Source: Mesobacterium_A sp034670065
GTDB lineage: Bacteria; Pseudomonadota; Alphaproteobacteria; Rhodobacterales; Rhodobacteraceae
Direction of reading: 5' to 3'
DNA length: 64,000 nucleotides
Assembly: GCA_034670065.1 (NCBI GenBank)
Contig: JAXMOG010000002.1
Coordinates: forward strand, 744,001-808,000
Position numbers and translations under genes: made by a program. The notes beneath the pieces were generated by a model, which was not told where the DNA came from, ran no database searches, and was given only the letters and a program-made list of their open reading frames with translations. Position 1 is the stretch's first letter, and the number at the start of each line of letters is the position of its first letter. This document shows positions 16,616-25,065 of this stretch, piece after piece.

Positions 16616-17562
16616 AGCTCTGTCAGCTCATTCAATGTGATCTGCGGCAACAGCGTGTCGAAATCTGTTTTACGGCACAACGCTGTGGCGTCGCTGATCA
16701 CCGCTGCACTGGCTGCGGCAACCCCAAAACGCAGGGCTTCGGGTGCGGGCTGACCGCGCGACAGGGCCAGCGCGAACCCACCGACAAAGCTGTCTCCGGC
16801 GCCGACTTTGCTGCGGACAGGCACCTTGGGCGATACCGCGTGCCATGCACCTGCGCCATTGACCAGAACCGATCCTTCGGCCCCCATCGCCAAAATAACG
16901 GTGCCTGCGATGCCCTTGGTTATCAGGGTCTTGGCAAATCGGGCCAAGGCATCCCGGTCGGGTAGGGGGTGACCAGCCAGCATTGCGCTTTCTGCACCGT
17001 CCAGACGCAAGATGTGTTGCGGCCCCAATCTGCCGTCGCGCAGAGCCTCTAGCGGGGCGCCGGACGTGTCCAAGATCAACCGCGCGCCGCGTGCATCCAT
17101 TTCCTTGGCCAAAGTCTGAGGAAAGTCTTCGGGTACACCGGGAGGTTGGCTGCCAGACAGCACAACCATCATGCCCGGCTTTGCCGCCTGCGCCAGCCGT
17201 TGAACCATGGCGTCTACCAGATCAGTCGTCCAAATCGGGCCGGGCAAAATAAACCGGTATTGCAGCCCGCTGCTGTCGTCCATTACGGCCAAGCTTTGGC
17301 GGGTCTCTCCGGGGGTGTCAAAGGGCATGACGTCGATCTGCTCGTCTTGCAGCAAGGCCAACAGCCGCGCACCGCTGTGGCCACCCAGGGCCACCATTGC
17401 CGTTGCCGTTCCGCCTAGAAACCGGATCGCCCGTGCAACATTCACCCCGCCACCACCTGGATCTGTGACAGGTGCGGAACACCGCAGCTTTGCATCAGGA
17501 ACCACCTGCGGCGCAGAGCTTGAGACGTCCAGCGCCGGGTTCAGGGTGATGGTCAGGATCAT
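16612..17562 (-). CDS. 1-phosphofructokinase family hexose kinase (PfkB)
   Basis: A 316-residue ribokinase-fold sugar kinase. The N-terminus MILTITLNPALD and the PfkB signature GAGDSFVGGFALALS with the catalytic aspartate are clear, as is DPGGGGVNVARA. It phosphorylates fructose-1-phosphate, fructose-6-phosphate or tagatose-6-phosphate; the first or second is most likely. No PTS gene is nearby. I use the ATG at 17562, since upstream residues do not look conserved. It converges on trxC, with which it shares stop bases. Confidence 0.9.
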   Translation of the reverse strand: MILTITLNPALDVSSSAPQVVPDAKLRCSAPVTDPGGGGVNVARAIRFLGGTATAMVALGGHSGARLLALLQDEQIDVMPFDTPGETRQSLAVMDDSSGLQYRFILPGPIWTTDLVDAMVQRLAQAAKPGMMVVLSGSQPPGVPEDFPQTLAKEMDARGARLILDTSGAPLEALRDGRLGPQHILRLDGAESAMLAGHPLPDRDALARFAKTLITKGIAGTVILAMGAEGSVLVNGAGAWHAVSPKVPVRSKVGAGDSFVGGFALALSRGQPAPEALRFGVAAASAAVISDATALCRKTDFDTLLPQITLNELTEL

Positions 17563-17719
17563 GGGTGTTTCATGCGCACTGTTTCCGGGCCAGCCTAGGC
17601 GCAGGGCCATAGACGGGCAAGCCCCCAGAGTGCCAGTTCGCCCGCTTTGCTTGTGTCTTGCTTGCCTTCCATGCATGGATAGCGTCGAGAAGGAACAGGG
17701 GAGAGGGGAAATAGCACAA

Positions 17720-18190
17720 ATGATCTGGAGTGGTGTTCTGATAGGGTTGGGCGGCACAATCGCCATGGATATTTGGGCGTTGATTTTGCGCTTTGGTTTT
17801 TCACAATCCTTGCCGAATTGGGGCAATGTCGGGCGTTGGGCCGGCCATATTCCTCAGGGAAAAGTGTTTCATGAAGACATCGCGGCGGCCGCACCGGTGC
17901 CGCAAGAAACAGCCTTGGGCTGGGCTGTGCACTATGGTGTTGGCATTCTCTATGGCGTGGTGTTCGTTCTGCTGGCCGGGGCGAACTGGCTGGCGGCGCC
18001 CAGCTTTCTGCCGGTCTGGATTTTTGCGCTGATCACCATCGCGGCTGGCTGGTTTTTGCTGCAACCCGGTATGGGATTGGGCTGGGCATTGTCCCGTACA
18101 GATGCGCAGCTCAAGGGCTGCGTCATGGGGCTGATTGCACATACGGTCTTTGGGCTGGGCATGTGGGGCGTGGCGCTGGCCTTGGTGTAA
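17720..18190 (+). CDS. DUF2938 family membrane protein
   Basis: A 156-residue inner-membrane protein of DUF2938. Four hydrophobic segments are visible, with the first as SGVLIGLGGTIAMDIWALIL and the last ending the protein. The block HIPQGKVFHEDI between the first two is typical of the family. Function is unknown. The ATG at 17720 follows a GAGGGGA site. It starts 157 bases upstream-to-upstream from the PfkB gene, in divergent orientation, and ends at a shared terminator with cspA. Confidence 0.85.
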   Translation: MIWSGVLIGLGGTIAMDIWALILRFGFSQSLPNWGNVGRWAGHIPQGKVFHEDIAAAAPVPQETALGWAVHYGVGILYGVVFVLLAGANWLAAPSFLPVWIFALITIAAGWFLLQPGMGLGWALSRTDAQLKGCVMGLIAHTVFGLGMWGVALALV

Positions 18191-18220
18191 GGTCGCATTT
18201 ATCCCAGCAAATGGCACAAA

Positions 18221-18248
18221 AAAAGCGCGCTAGATATAGCGCGCTTTT
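18221..18248. terminator. Bidirectional terminator between DUF2938 and cspA
   Basis: AGCGCGCTA (18224-18232), loop GATA, TAGCGCGCT (18237-18245), flanked by a run of A on the left and T on the right. The symmetrical layout gives a T tract on both strands, so it can end the plus-strand DUF2938 transcript and the minus-strand cspA transcript. Confidence 0.92.
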
Positions 18249-18281
18249 CTAATGATTTCAGTCGCTTATCGCGCGAAGCCC

Positions 18282-18488
18282 TTAGGCCAGCGAGATGTTA
18301 ACCGCCGACTCGCGGCCGTCACGGCCAGGCTCGATGTCGAAGGTGACTTTCTGGTTGTCGGCCAGACCGGTCAGGCCGGAACGCTCAACAGCAGAAATGT
18401 GAACGAAAACGTCCTTGGAGCCGCCATCGGGTGCAATAAAGCCGTAGCCTTTGGTGGTGTTGAACCATTTCACAGTGCCAGTAGCCAT
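18282..18488 (-). CDS. cspA: Cold-shock protein (CspA family)
   Basis: A 68-residue OB-fold protein that binds single-stranded RNA and DNA and melts messenger structure. Both RNA-binding motifs are present: KGYGFI (RNP1-like) and DVFVHI (RNP2). The ATG follows AAGGAAT. Its upstream region of 419 bases is long, as often seen for cold-induced genes with structured leaders. Which member of the family this is, and whether it is cold-induced, cannot be read from sequence. Confidence 0.95.
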   Translation of the reverse strand: MATGTVKWFNTTKGYGFIAPDGGSKDVFVHISAVERSGLTGLADNQKVTFDIEPGRDGRESAVNISLA

Positions 18489-18907
18489 CTGTGTATTCCT
18501 TATCGTTTGTCACGGCCCGCGTGAGTGCGGCCGCTTCGGCATAGTCACGTCTGGATCGAAGACTTCGTGACGCCATAGGCAAACGGAAGGTCGAAAAGAA
18601 GATCGTAGCGCCGCGACATATGCCAGAAGCCGTAGATTCGGGCAAGAGGTTTCGATTTGCACCATAAGGCTTTGCAGTCTTTGCAGCCTAACCTGAGCCA
18701 CCGATAACTGTTGAGTGATCAAGCATGTACACATTGTGCAGGTGCTGATCTTTTGCCGCTCACGCCGCTTTGGGGAAATGGTTTTCTTTGCAGTTGCCGC
18801 ACAAGTCCGCAGACAACCGGGGCGTCGGATCAGATCAATACCTTGCACAATGCTGGGGCCATTTTAGACAGCCTGCAGCGACGGGCGGGGCTTCCCCCGC
18901 CGCACCG
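18489..18907. other. Long cspA upstream region
   Basis: No convincing gene; small open frames on either strand lack family features and ribosome sites. It must contain the cspA promoter and leader. An inverted repeat GTCACG (18544-18549) and CGTGAC (18566-18571), with a short inner GAAG/CTTC pairing, lies about 55 to 80 bases before the cspA start and could form a leader stem. I could not assign -35 and -10 boxes with confidence. Confidence 0.45.
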
Positions 18908-20563
18908 TTAACGTGAAAATTTCTTGAACTTCACCCGCTTTGGTTCCAGCGCATCTGCACCCAACCGCCGCTTCTTGTCTTCTTCGTAATCTTCGAAGTT
19001 ACCCTCAAACCATTCCACATGCGCTTCGCCTTCGAAGGCCAGAATATGGGTACAGATCCGGTCAAGGAAGAAGCGATCGTGCGAGATAACAACCGCGCAA
19101 CCGGCGAAATCAACCAGCGCATCTTCCAAGGCACGCAGGGTTTCGACGTCCAGATCGTTGGTCGGTTCGTCAAGCAGCAGAACGTTGCCACCGGCCTTGA
19201 GCAGTTGGGCCATGTGAACTCGGTTGCGTTCACCACCCGACAGCAGGCCGACTTTTTTCTGCTGGTCGCCGCCCTTGAAGTTGAAAGACGAGCAATAGGC
19301 GCGCGAATTGACCTGCGCGTCGCCCAGCACAACAATTTCGGCTCCGCCGCTGATGGCTTCCCAAACGGTGTCATCAGCGTTCAAATCATCACGCGACTGG
19401 TCAACATAGGACAGTTGAACCGTGTCACCATATTCGATGCTGCCACCATCGGGCGTTTCCTGACCGGTCAGCATTTTGAACAGGGTCGATTTACCTGCGC
19501 CGTTGGGTCCAATCACCCCGACAATGCCGCCGGGCGGCAACGAGAAGGACAGGTCTTCGATCAGCAACTTGTCGCCCATGGCCTTTTTCAGGTTCTCAAC
19601 TTCGATCACCTTGGCACCCAAACGCTGACCATTGGGAATAATGATCTGCGCGCGGCCGACCTTGTCGCGTTCGGACTGGCCTGCCATTTCCTCATAGGCC
19701 GCGATCCGGGCCTTGGATTTGGCTTGGCGGGCTTTTTGACCCTGACGCATCCATTCCAATTCGCGTTCCAGTGTCTTTTGCTTGGCTTTGTCTTCGCGGG
19801 CTTCATGCTCCAGCCGTTTGGCTTTTTGTTCCAGCCAGGCAGAGTAGTTGCCTTCGTAGGGAATGCCGCGACCGCGATCCAGCTCCAGAATCCAGCCGGT
19901 GATATCATCCAAGAAATAGCGGTCGTGCGTGACAACCAGGATTGTGCCTTTGTACTCGATCAGGTGGTTTTGCAACCAAGCGATGGTTTCGGCGTCCAGG
20001 TGGTTGGTCGGTTCGTCCAACAGCAGCATGTCGGGGGCTTCAAGCAACAGCTTGCACAGCGCCACACGACGGCGTTCACCGCCAGACAGGGTGGTGATAT
20101 CGGCATCATCAGCTGGGCAGCGCAGGGCTTCCATGGCCACGTCGATCTGGCTGTCCAGATCCCACAGGTTGGCGGCGTCGATCTCGTCCTGAAGCTCTGC
20201 CATCTCTTCGGCGGTCTCGTCGGAATAGTTCATGGCCAGTTCGTTGAACCGGTCCATCTTTGCTTTCTTTTCGGCCACGCCCAGCATCACGTTTTCACGC
20301 ACAGACAGCGTTTCATCCAACTGGGGTTCCTGCGGCAGATAGCCAACACGCGCGCCTTCGGCATGCCATGCCTCGCCGGTGAAATCCTTATCCATTCCCG
20401 CCATGATCTTAAGCAGGGTGGACTTACCGGCGCCGTTCACACCAACGACACCAATCTTCACGCCGGGCAGGAAGTTCAGGTTGATGTTTTCAAAGGTTTT
20501 CTTGCCACCTGGGTAGGTCTTGGACACATCGCTCATGTGGTAGACGTATTGATATGCGGCCAT
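18908..20563 (-). CDS. ettA: Energy-dependent translational throttle protein EttA (ABC-F ATPase)
   Basis: A 551-residue soluble ABC-F protein with two nucleotide-binding domains. Walker A sites are GVNGAGKST and GPNGAGKST, signatures LSGGERRRV and LSGGERNRV, Walker B sites LLLDEPTNHLD and LLLDEPTNDLD. Between them lies the charged arm and linker (about residues 240-310). EttA binds the ribosomal E site and gates entry into elongation according to energy charge. The N-terminus YQYVYHMSDVSKTYPGGK is characteristic of EttA rather than of Uup or YheS. Confidence 0.96.
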   Translation of the reverse strand: MAAYQYVYHMSDVSKTYPGGKKTFENINLNFLPGVKIGVVGVNGAGKSTLLKIMAGMDKDFTGEAWHAEGARVGYLPQEPQLDETLSVRENVMLGVAEKKAKMDRFNELAMNYSDETAEEMAELQDEIDAANLWDLDSQIDVAMEALRCPADDADITTLSGGERRRVALCKLLLEAPDMLLLDEPTNHLDAETIAWLQNHLIEYKGTILVVTHDRYFLDDITGWILELDRGRGIPYEGNYSAWLEQKAKRLEHEAREDKAKQKTLERELEWMRQGQKARQAKSKARIAAYEEMAGQSERDKVGRAQIIIPNGQRLGAKVIEVENLKKAMGDKLLIEDLSFSLPPGGIVGVIGPNGAGKSTLFKMLTGQETPDGGSIEYGDTVQLSYVDQSRDDLNADDTVWEAISGGAEIVVLGDAQVNSRAYCSSFNFKGGDQQKKVGLLSGGERNRVHMAQLLKAGGNVLLLDEPTNDLDVETLRALEDALVDFAGCAVVISHDRFFLDRICTHILAFEGEAHVEWFEGNFEDYEEDKKRRLGADALEPKRVKFKKFSR

Positions 20564-20799
20564 AGTTGCCTCCGAAAATCAGGGTTTGAATTTGATGCTG
20601 CATATCGTCCAAAGAGGCGAGGAACAATCGGCCCATGCAAAAAAAGCCCCAACTGGTGGCGATGAAAGGCTGTGGGCCGAAATCGCAGGGGGCGTGAGAG
20701 GGGAAGACGGCGGTCAAATCGGTGCGATTGCGGAAAAACAGGCGCATATTTCCACTCTGCCGTTTGCAGGGGCGGGGATTGTGACTAAGACACCCAAAT

Positions 20800-21396
20800 A
20801 TGAATTATGATTTCCCTTATGCTCGTCCGGGCCAAACCATAGGCTTGTTGGGTGGTTCTTTCGATCCGCCGCATGCCGGCCATGTCTTGATCACCCAAGA
20901 AGCGCTGAAACGGTTTGGGCTGGACAGGGTGTGGTGGCTGGTGTCGCCGGGCAACCCGCTAAAGGCGCATGGGCCCGCACCAATGGACGAACGATTGGCA
21001 GCCGGGCGCGAGCTGATGCAGCACAGCCGTGTCACCATCACCGGCATCGAAGAGTCGCTGGGCACCCGCTATACCGCACAGACCCTACGTGCCATGCAGC
21101 GACGTTACCGGGGGGTGCGGTTTGTGTGGCTGATGGGGGCGGACAATCTGGCCCAGCTTCACCATTGGAAAGATTGGCAATGGATCATGCAAACGGTGCC
21201 TGTTGGCGTGCTGGCCCGACCCGGATCACGCATTAATGCCCGCCTTTCACGGGCTGCACGGGCCTATGCCGATGCGCGGTTGCCGGGAAAAGCCTCGCGC
21301 CTGTTGGCCCGCTCTACCGCGCCGCGCTGGTGCTTTGTTAACATTCCGATGGTGCCGCTTAGCTCAAGCGCGATCCGGGCGCAGCGCGGTAAATGA
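20800..21396 (+). CDS. nadD: Nicotinate-nucleotide adenylyltransferase
   Basis: A 198-residue cytoplasmic enzyme that adenylates nicotinate mononucleotide in NAD synthesis. The nucleotidyltransferase motif GGSFDPPHAGH is at the N-terminus and the SSSAIRAQ motif (ISSTxxR type) at the C-terminus. The ATG lacks a good ribosome site, but no better start fits the conserved N-terminus. The 236 bases upstream separate it from the divergent ettA. Its 3' end overlaps the opposing transporter gene by 33 bases. Confidence 0.95.
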   Translation: MNYDFPYARPGQTIGLLGGSFDPPHAGHVLITQEALKRFGLDRVWWLVSPGNPLKAHGPAPMDERLAAGRELMQHSRVTITGIEESLGTRYTAQTLRAMQRRYRGVRFVWLMGADNLAQLHHWKDWQWIMQTVPVGVLARPGSRINARLSRAARAYADARLPGKASRLLARSTAPRWCFVNIPMVPLSSSAIRAQRGK

Positions 21397-22245
21397 CTGA
21401 CGCGCCAGCCGGGCCGATGCTATCCCGGCGCCGACAATGACCGCCATGCCTGCCAATGTTATGAGATCGGGCAGATCGCCAAACACCCACCATCCCAAGA
21501 TGACCGCCGCGATCAGTTGGAAATAGACAAACGGGGCCAGCGCGGTGGCGGTGCCAATTCGGTAAGACACGATCAGCAGAAAATTCCCGCCCGCAGAAAA
21601 AATGCCTGAACAAATGAACAGGGCCGCCAGGTTCCACGTCATTTCTGGCATGTGAGGCAGACCCAGCGGAACCAAGACCACCAAACCGACAATCATCTGT
21701 GTGGCCAGCAACGCACGTGGTGGTCCCAAAGCCGACAGGGTGCGCGACAAGGTCAGATAGATGCCATACAGCGCCCCGGCCATCACCGCGAACCCGATAC
21801 CCGGCGGGGCCTCGAACCCAGGGCGGACAACCATCAGCACGCCAACAAAGCCCAAGACAACCATCGCTGTGCGAGCAGGCGTGACATGTTCACCCAAAAA
21901 TAACGCCGAAATGACATAGCTGATCAACGGGCCCACGAAGAAGGCGGCAAACACGCTGGCCAGCGGTGCAGTCGAAAGGGCGGTCAGAATACAGATGATA
22001 CCAAAGGCCAGCGACAGACCGCGCAACCAGATGCGCCAGTCTTTCAACAATGCGTAGGTGCCGCGTGGGGCAAAAGGCACAACAAGGCTTGCCCCAACAA
22101 CATAGCGCGCCATCGCAACGAAGGCGGGAACCACCAAGTATTCCTGTGTCAGAATCTTGCCAAACGTGTCCCCGGCGGGGATCATCGACATTGCAACGAA
22201 CATTATGAGTATGGCGCGCCACATAAATTTGGGGCTATCACGCAT
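21364..22245 (-). CDS. DMT superfamily (EamA) transporter
   Basis: A 293-residue inner-membrane protein with about ten hydrophobic segments in two EamA repeats. Each repeat has the typical helix with a glycine/proline pattern (LGEHVTPARTAMVVLGFVGV in the first, DLPDLITLAGMAVIVGAGI in the second). Such carriers export metabolites or amino acids; the substrate is unknown. It converges with nadD, sharing 33 bases of coding sequence at the tails. Confidence 0.9.
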   Translation of the reverse strand: MRDSPKFMWRAILIMFVAMSMIPAGDTFGKILTQEYLVVPAFVAMARYVVGASLVVPFAPRGTYALLKDWRIWLRGLSLAFGIICILTALSTAPLASVFAAFFVGPLISYVISALFLGEHVTPARTAMVVLGFVGVLMVVRPGFEAPPGIGFAVMAGALYGIYLTLSRTLSALGPPRALLATQMIVGLVVLVPLGLPHMPEMTWNLAALFICSGIFSAGGNFLLIVSYRIGTATALAPFVYFQLIAAVILGWWVFGDLPDLITLAGMAVIVGAGIASARLARQSFTALRPDRA

Positions 22246-22311
22246 TTGTTGCCATCAAAAGTGCAATAAGCGGTCTTGCTCGGTGCTCAAAGCTAAGCTC
22301 TTATCGCGGAC

Positions 22312-23781
22312 ATGACGAAAGACTTTACCAGACGTTCCGTTTTGACAGCCCTTGCCGGTTTCGCCGCAGGCCCCGCGCTGGCAAATGCGCCGGATTGGTC
22401 TTTGCGCCCGCAGTTGCGCCCGGATGGGTTTCACAAACGCTCTGTTGGCGGCGCCTATGATGCGATTGCCCGCGCCAACCTGAAAGGCGACGTGGCCTTC
22501 ATTGTGATGGATGCCGCCAATGACGAGGTTCTGGAAACCTATAACCCCGATGTAACCTTGCCACCTGCCTCTGTGGCCAAGGCAATCACGGCGTCTTACG
22601 CTTTGAAAACACTGGGTCCCGGACATCACTTTGTGACACAGGTAATGGCGACAGGTACGGTGATTGACGGGATCGTTTCCGGCGATCTGGTTTTGGTGGG
22701 GGGCGGCGACCCTACATTGAACACTGATGTGCTGGCCGATCTGGCCGCGCAGGTCAAAGCCGCTGGTGTGCGGGAAGTGCGCGGCAAGCTGTTGGTTTGG
22801 GGCGGTGCACTGCCGTTTTCCCGTTTGATTGATCCGGGCCAGCCCGAGCAGGTGGGTTACAACCCGGCGATTTCCGGCATGAACCTGAACTTCAATCGCG
22901 TGCATTTTGAGTGGCGCCGCGACGATGGTGATTGGGCGGTGACAATGGATGCCCGCACAAAACACTATCGCCCCGATGTGCATGTGGCCCAGATGCAAGT
23001 GGTGGCCCGCAAGGCCCCGATCTACACGTACCAAGATGCTGATGGGCGCGACAACTGGACCGTGGCGCGCGGGGCGCTGGGCAATGGTGGTGCGCGTTGG
23101 TTGCCCGTTCGCAAGCCCGAGATCTACGCAGGCGAAGTGTTCCAAACCCTGCTTGGCGCGCAAGGTATTCGCGTATCCGCGCCAAAAGTCACACAAGACG
23201 ATCCGCACGGTGCGTTGCTGGCCCGCAATGAAAGCGCACCGTTGCGCATCATTTTGCGGGATATGCTGAAATACTCGACCAACCTGACAGCCGAAGCTGT
23301 AGGGATGGCCGCCTCCACTAAACGGTTAGGGCGGGTGGAATCTCTGCGCGCCTCGGCCGCAGAGATGAGCGCATGGGCGAAGGCAGAGTTGGGGCTAAGC
23401 AGCATCGACTTTGTTGATCACTCTGGGTTGGGCGATGGGTCACGCATTTGTCCGCGCGATATGGCGCTGGCCTTGTCAAAACTGCGCCGACAGATTGGTT
23501 TGAAACCTTTGTTAAAACCGGTCGTTATGCCCGAAGGGTCGCAGGCCGACGTTCGCGCCAAAACCGGAACATTGAATTTTGTCAGTGGCCTTGCCGGTTA
23601 TATCGACACCCCGGATGAACGAGAGTTGGTGTTTGCAGTCTTCGCAGCCGATTTGCCCCGACGTGATGGGTTAAGCCGGGCAGAGCGTGAACGACCGCCC
23701 GGTGCGCGTGGCTGGAACGGGCGCGCCAAGACCCTGCAAAAGACATTGATCGAACGCTGGACCGTGCTTTACGGCACCTGA
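22312..23781 (+). CDS. dacB: D-alanyl-D-alanine carboxypeptidase/endopeptidase (PBP4 type, class C)
   Basis: A 489-residue exported penicillin-binding protein that trims and cleaves peptidoglycan cross-links. The N-terminus has a twin-arginine-like signal (TRRSVLTALAG then an alanine-rich stretch). Active-site motifs are S-x-x-K at Ser87/Lys90 (PASVAKAI), S-x-N in KYSTNLTAE and KTG in AKTGTLNFVSG. Between the first two lies the long PBP4 insertion. An L,D-transpeptidase gene converges with it, so the locus carries two cell-wall enzymes. Confidence 0.94.
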   Translation: MTKDFTRRSVLTALAGFAAGPALANAPDWSLRPQLRPDGFHKRSVGGAYDAIARANLKGDVAFIVMDAANDEVLETYNPDVTLPPASVAKAITASYALKTLGPGHHFVTQVMATGTVIDGIVSGDLVLVGGGDPTLNTDVLADLAAQVKAAGVREVRGKLLVWGGALPFSRLIDPGQPEQVGYNPAISGMNLNFNRVHFEWRRDDGDWAVTMDARTKHYRPDVHVAQMQVVARKAPIYTYQDADGRDNWTVARGALGNGGARWLPVRKPEIYAGEVFQTLLGAQGIRVSAPKVTQDDPHGALLARNESAPLRIILRDMLKYSTNLTAEAVGMAASTKRLGRVESLRASAAEMSAWAKAELGLSSIDFVDHSGLGDGSRICPRDMALALSKLRRQIGLKPLLKPVVMPEGSQADVRAKTGTLNFVSGLAGYIDTPDERELVFAVFAADLPRRDGLSRAERERPPGARGWNGRAKTLQKTLIERWTVLYGT

Positions 23782-23787
23782 AGCCCC

Positions 23788-23823
23788 AAAAAAGAACGCG
23801 CCCACCGGGACAAGGTGAGCGCG
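23788..23823 (-). terminator. Terminator of the L,D-transpeptidase gene
   Basis: Read on the minus strand, arms 23823-23814 and 23806-23797 form a 10-bp stem with one mismatch and a 7-base loop. It is followed by a T-rich run (A tract at 23788-23793 on the plus strand). It lies 90 bases beyond the L,D-transpeptidase stop. Confidence 0.75.
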
Positions 23824-23912
23824 CAGCCCGAACAAAGCCAGTTCGGGAAAGACCAAGGGCAGCGTCTGCGTTGGGGATAAGTGACGCAAAGCCCGCGGTC
23901 AGGGATTTCTGG

Positions 23913-24341
23913 TCAGTTGGTGATGACCACTTCCATATTGTCCAAACCAACTTCTTTGGTCATGGCAAACAGCTGGGCGGCATGATCCGGGTGCAGGCGG
24001 ACGCATCCGGCTGACGCGGGCTGACCAAGGCGGTCAATCTGGTTGGTGCCGTGGATCGCGTAATGCCCATTGAAGAAAATCGCATAGGGCATGGGCGCGT
24101 TGTTGTACCGGCTGGACTTGTGGTATTTCGACAGCCACTTGGCAGTCCAGTTGCCCTGTGGCGTTACCTTACCGGGGCGGGCGGTGGACACAGGCCATTC
24201 GTACGTTGGCTTTCCATTTTGGTAAACGGTTAAGGTTTGGGTCGAAATATTCACTTTGGCGGTCAAGGGCGATGCAACGCCAATAATCGGCAGCAGGCAC
24301 AAAATTCCAATGCCGACCAGGGTAAAGGTCATCCGGGTCAT
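23913..24341 (-). CDS. L,D-transpeptidase (YkuD domain)
   Basis: A 142-residue exported enzyme that makes 3-3 cross-links or attaches lipoprotein to peptidoglycan. A signal peptide covers about the first 25 residues. The catalytic motif is HGTNQIDRLG followed by SAGCVRL, with the nucleophilic cysteine. The ATG at 24341 has a GGAGA site; a TTG 12 bases upstream is less likely. At this size it is just the catalytic domain, without LysM or PG-binding modules. Confidence 0.93.
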   Translation of the reverse strand: MTRMTFTLVGIGILCLLPIIGVASPLTAKVNISTQTLTVYQNGKPTYEWPVSTARPGKVTPQGNWTAKWLSKYHKSSRYNNAPMPYAIFFNGHYAIHGTNQIDRLGQPASAGCVRLHPDHAAQLFAMTKEVGLDNMEVVITN

Positions 24342-24450
24342 CTTGGTCTCCAAAACAGCAATTCAAAATCAAATGCGCGAAAAAAATCGGTACGCTTAAA
24401 ATAGTGAAGCCGATGCTGCAATGTCAGTCGAGAATTCCTTACCTTTTGAT

Positions 24451-24489
24451 AAAAAATAATGACGCGGCGGAAACAGTCTCCGCCGCGTC
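24451..24489 (-). terminator. Terminator of the TerB-like gene
   Basis: On the minus strand an 11-bp perfect stem (24489-24479 with 24471-24461) and 7-base loop are followed by a T tract (A run at 24451-24456 on the plus strand). It lies about 30 bases after the TerB-like stop codon. Confidence 0.9.
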
Positions 24490-24518
24490 TAAAAACTGTT
24501 TCGAATTGCTTAGGACAA

Positions 24519-24944
24519 TTAGGCGCGCATGTGGCGGGCGCGTGCCCCTCTTTCGATGGCCGCAGCGTGCAAACGGTCGATATTCAGCTCATAGCGAATC
24601 TCTTCCAGTAGCCGCAGTTCGGTTTCCTGTAGCTTTCCGTCAGCCGCAGCAACGTCACATGACAGGGCATAAGCGGTTTCAAACAGCCGTTCTGGCAAAC
24701 TGTCTCGCAGTAGGCCAAACAACGCATCCAGTCCATCTTCCTGCTCCAGAAGGTCAAAAACGACATTGGACAGGACTTGCAGACGGTCGGCGTCAAAATC
24801 GGCAAAAACCGGTAGGTGATTGACGATGCTTTGGATCTTGACCAGTTCGACGGTGCGCAGGCGCTCATCCGCGGCTGAAACAGCGATCATCAAGGCGACA
24901 AGGCAATCTTGCGGTGTCATGGGATGCAGGTTTTCGTCAGACAC
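24519..24944 (-). CDS. TerB family (tellurite resistance-like) protein
   Basis: A 141-residue helical protein of the TerB/DjlA-N fold. The repeated halves MIAVSAADERLRTVELVKI and DVAAADGKLQETELRLLEEI carry the acidic D-G/E-R-L-x-x-E-L metal-binding pattern. Members sense or bind metal ions and appear in stress contexts; no ter operon is present. The start is a GTG at 24944 preceded by AAAGGGG, chosen over upstream codons lacking a ribosome site. The gene is divergent from lysK. Confidence 0.83.
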   Translation of the reverse strand: MSDENLHPMTPQDCLVALMIAVSAADERLRTVELVKIQSIVNHLPVFADFDADRLQVLSNVVFDLLEQEDGLDALFGLLRDSLPERLFETAYALSCDVAAADGKLQETELRLLEEIRYELNIDRLHAAAIERGARARHMRA

Positions 24945-25065
24945 GGGGTGCCCCTTTAATGTGATGTGTTGTAGTGCAGAATATTGACCCCGCGCGCCAC
25001 GTTCAATAGGAACCCCTCGCACCACCCGCGCACATCATGTGTAAGCGGTTTAAAAGGAGTTTCCC

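Noticed and set aside
18510..18911. Small open frames in the cspA upstream region
   Set aside because: No family features, unusual composition and no ribosome sites; the region is better explained as promoter and leader.
19019..20665. 548-codon open frame on the plus strand
   Set aside because: It lies antisense to ettA, whose motifs and length are unmistakable; the frame is open only because of codon bias.
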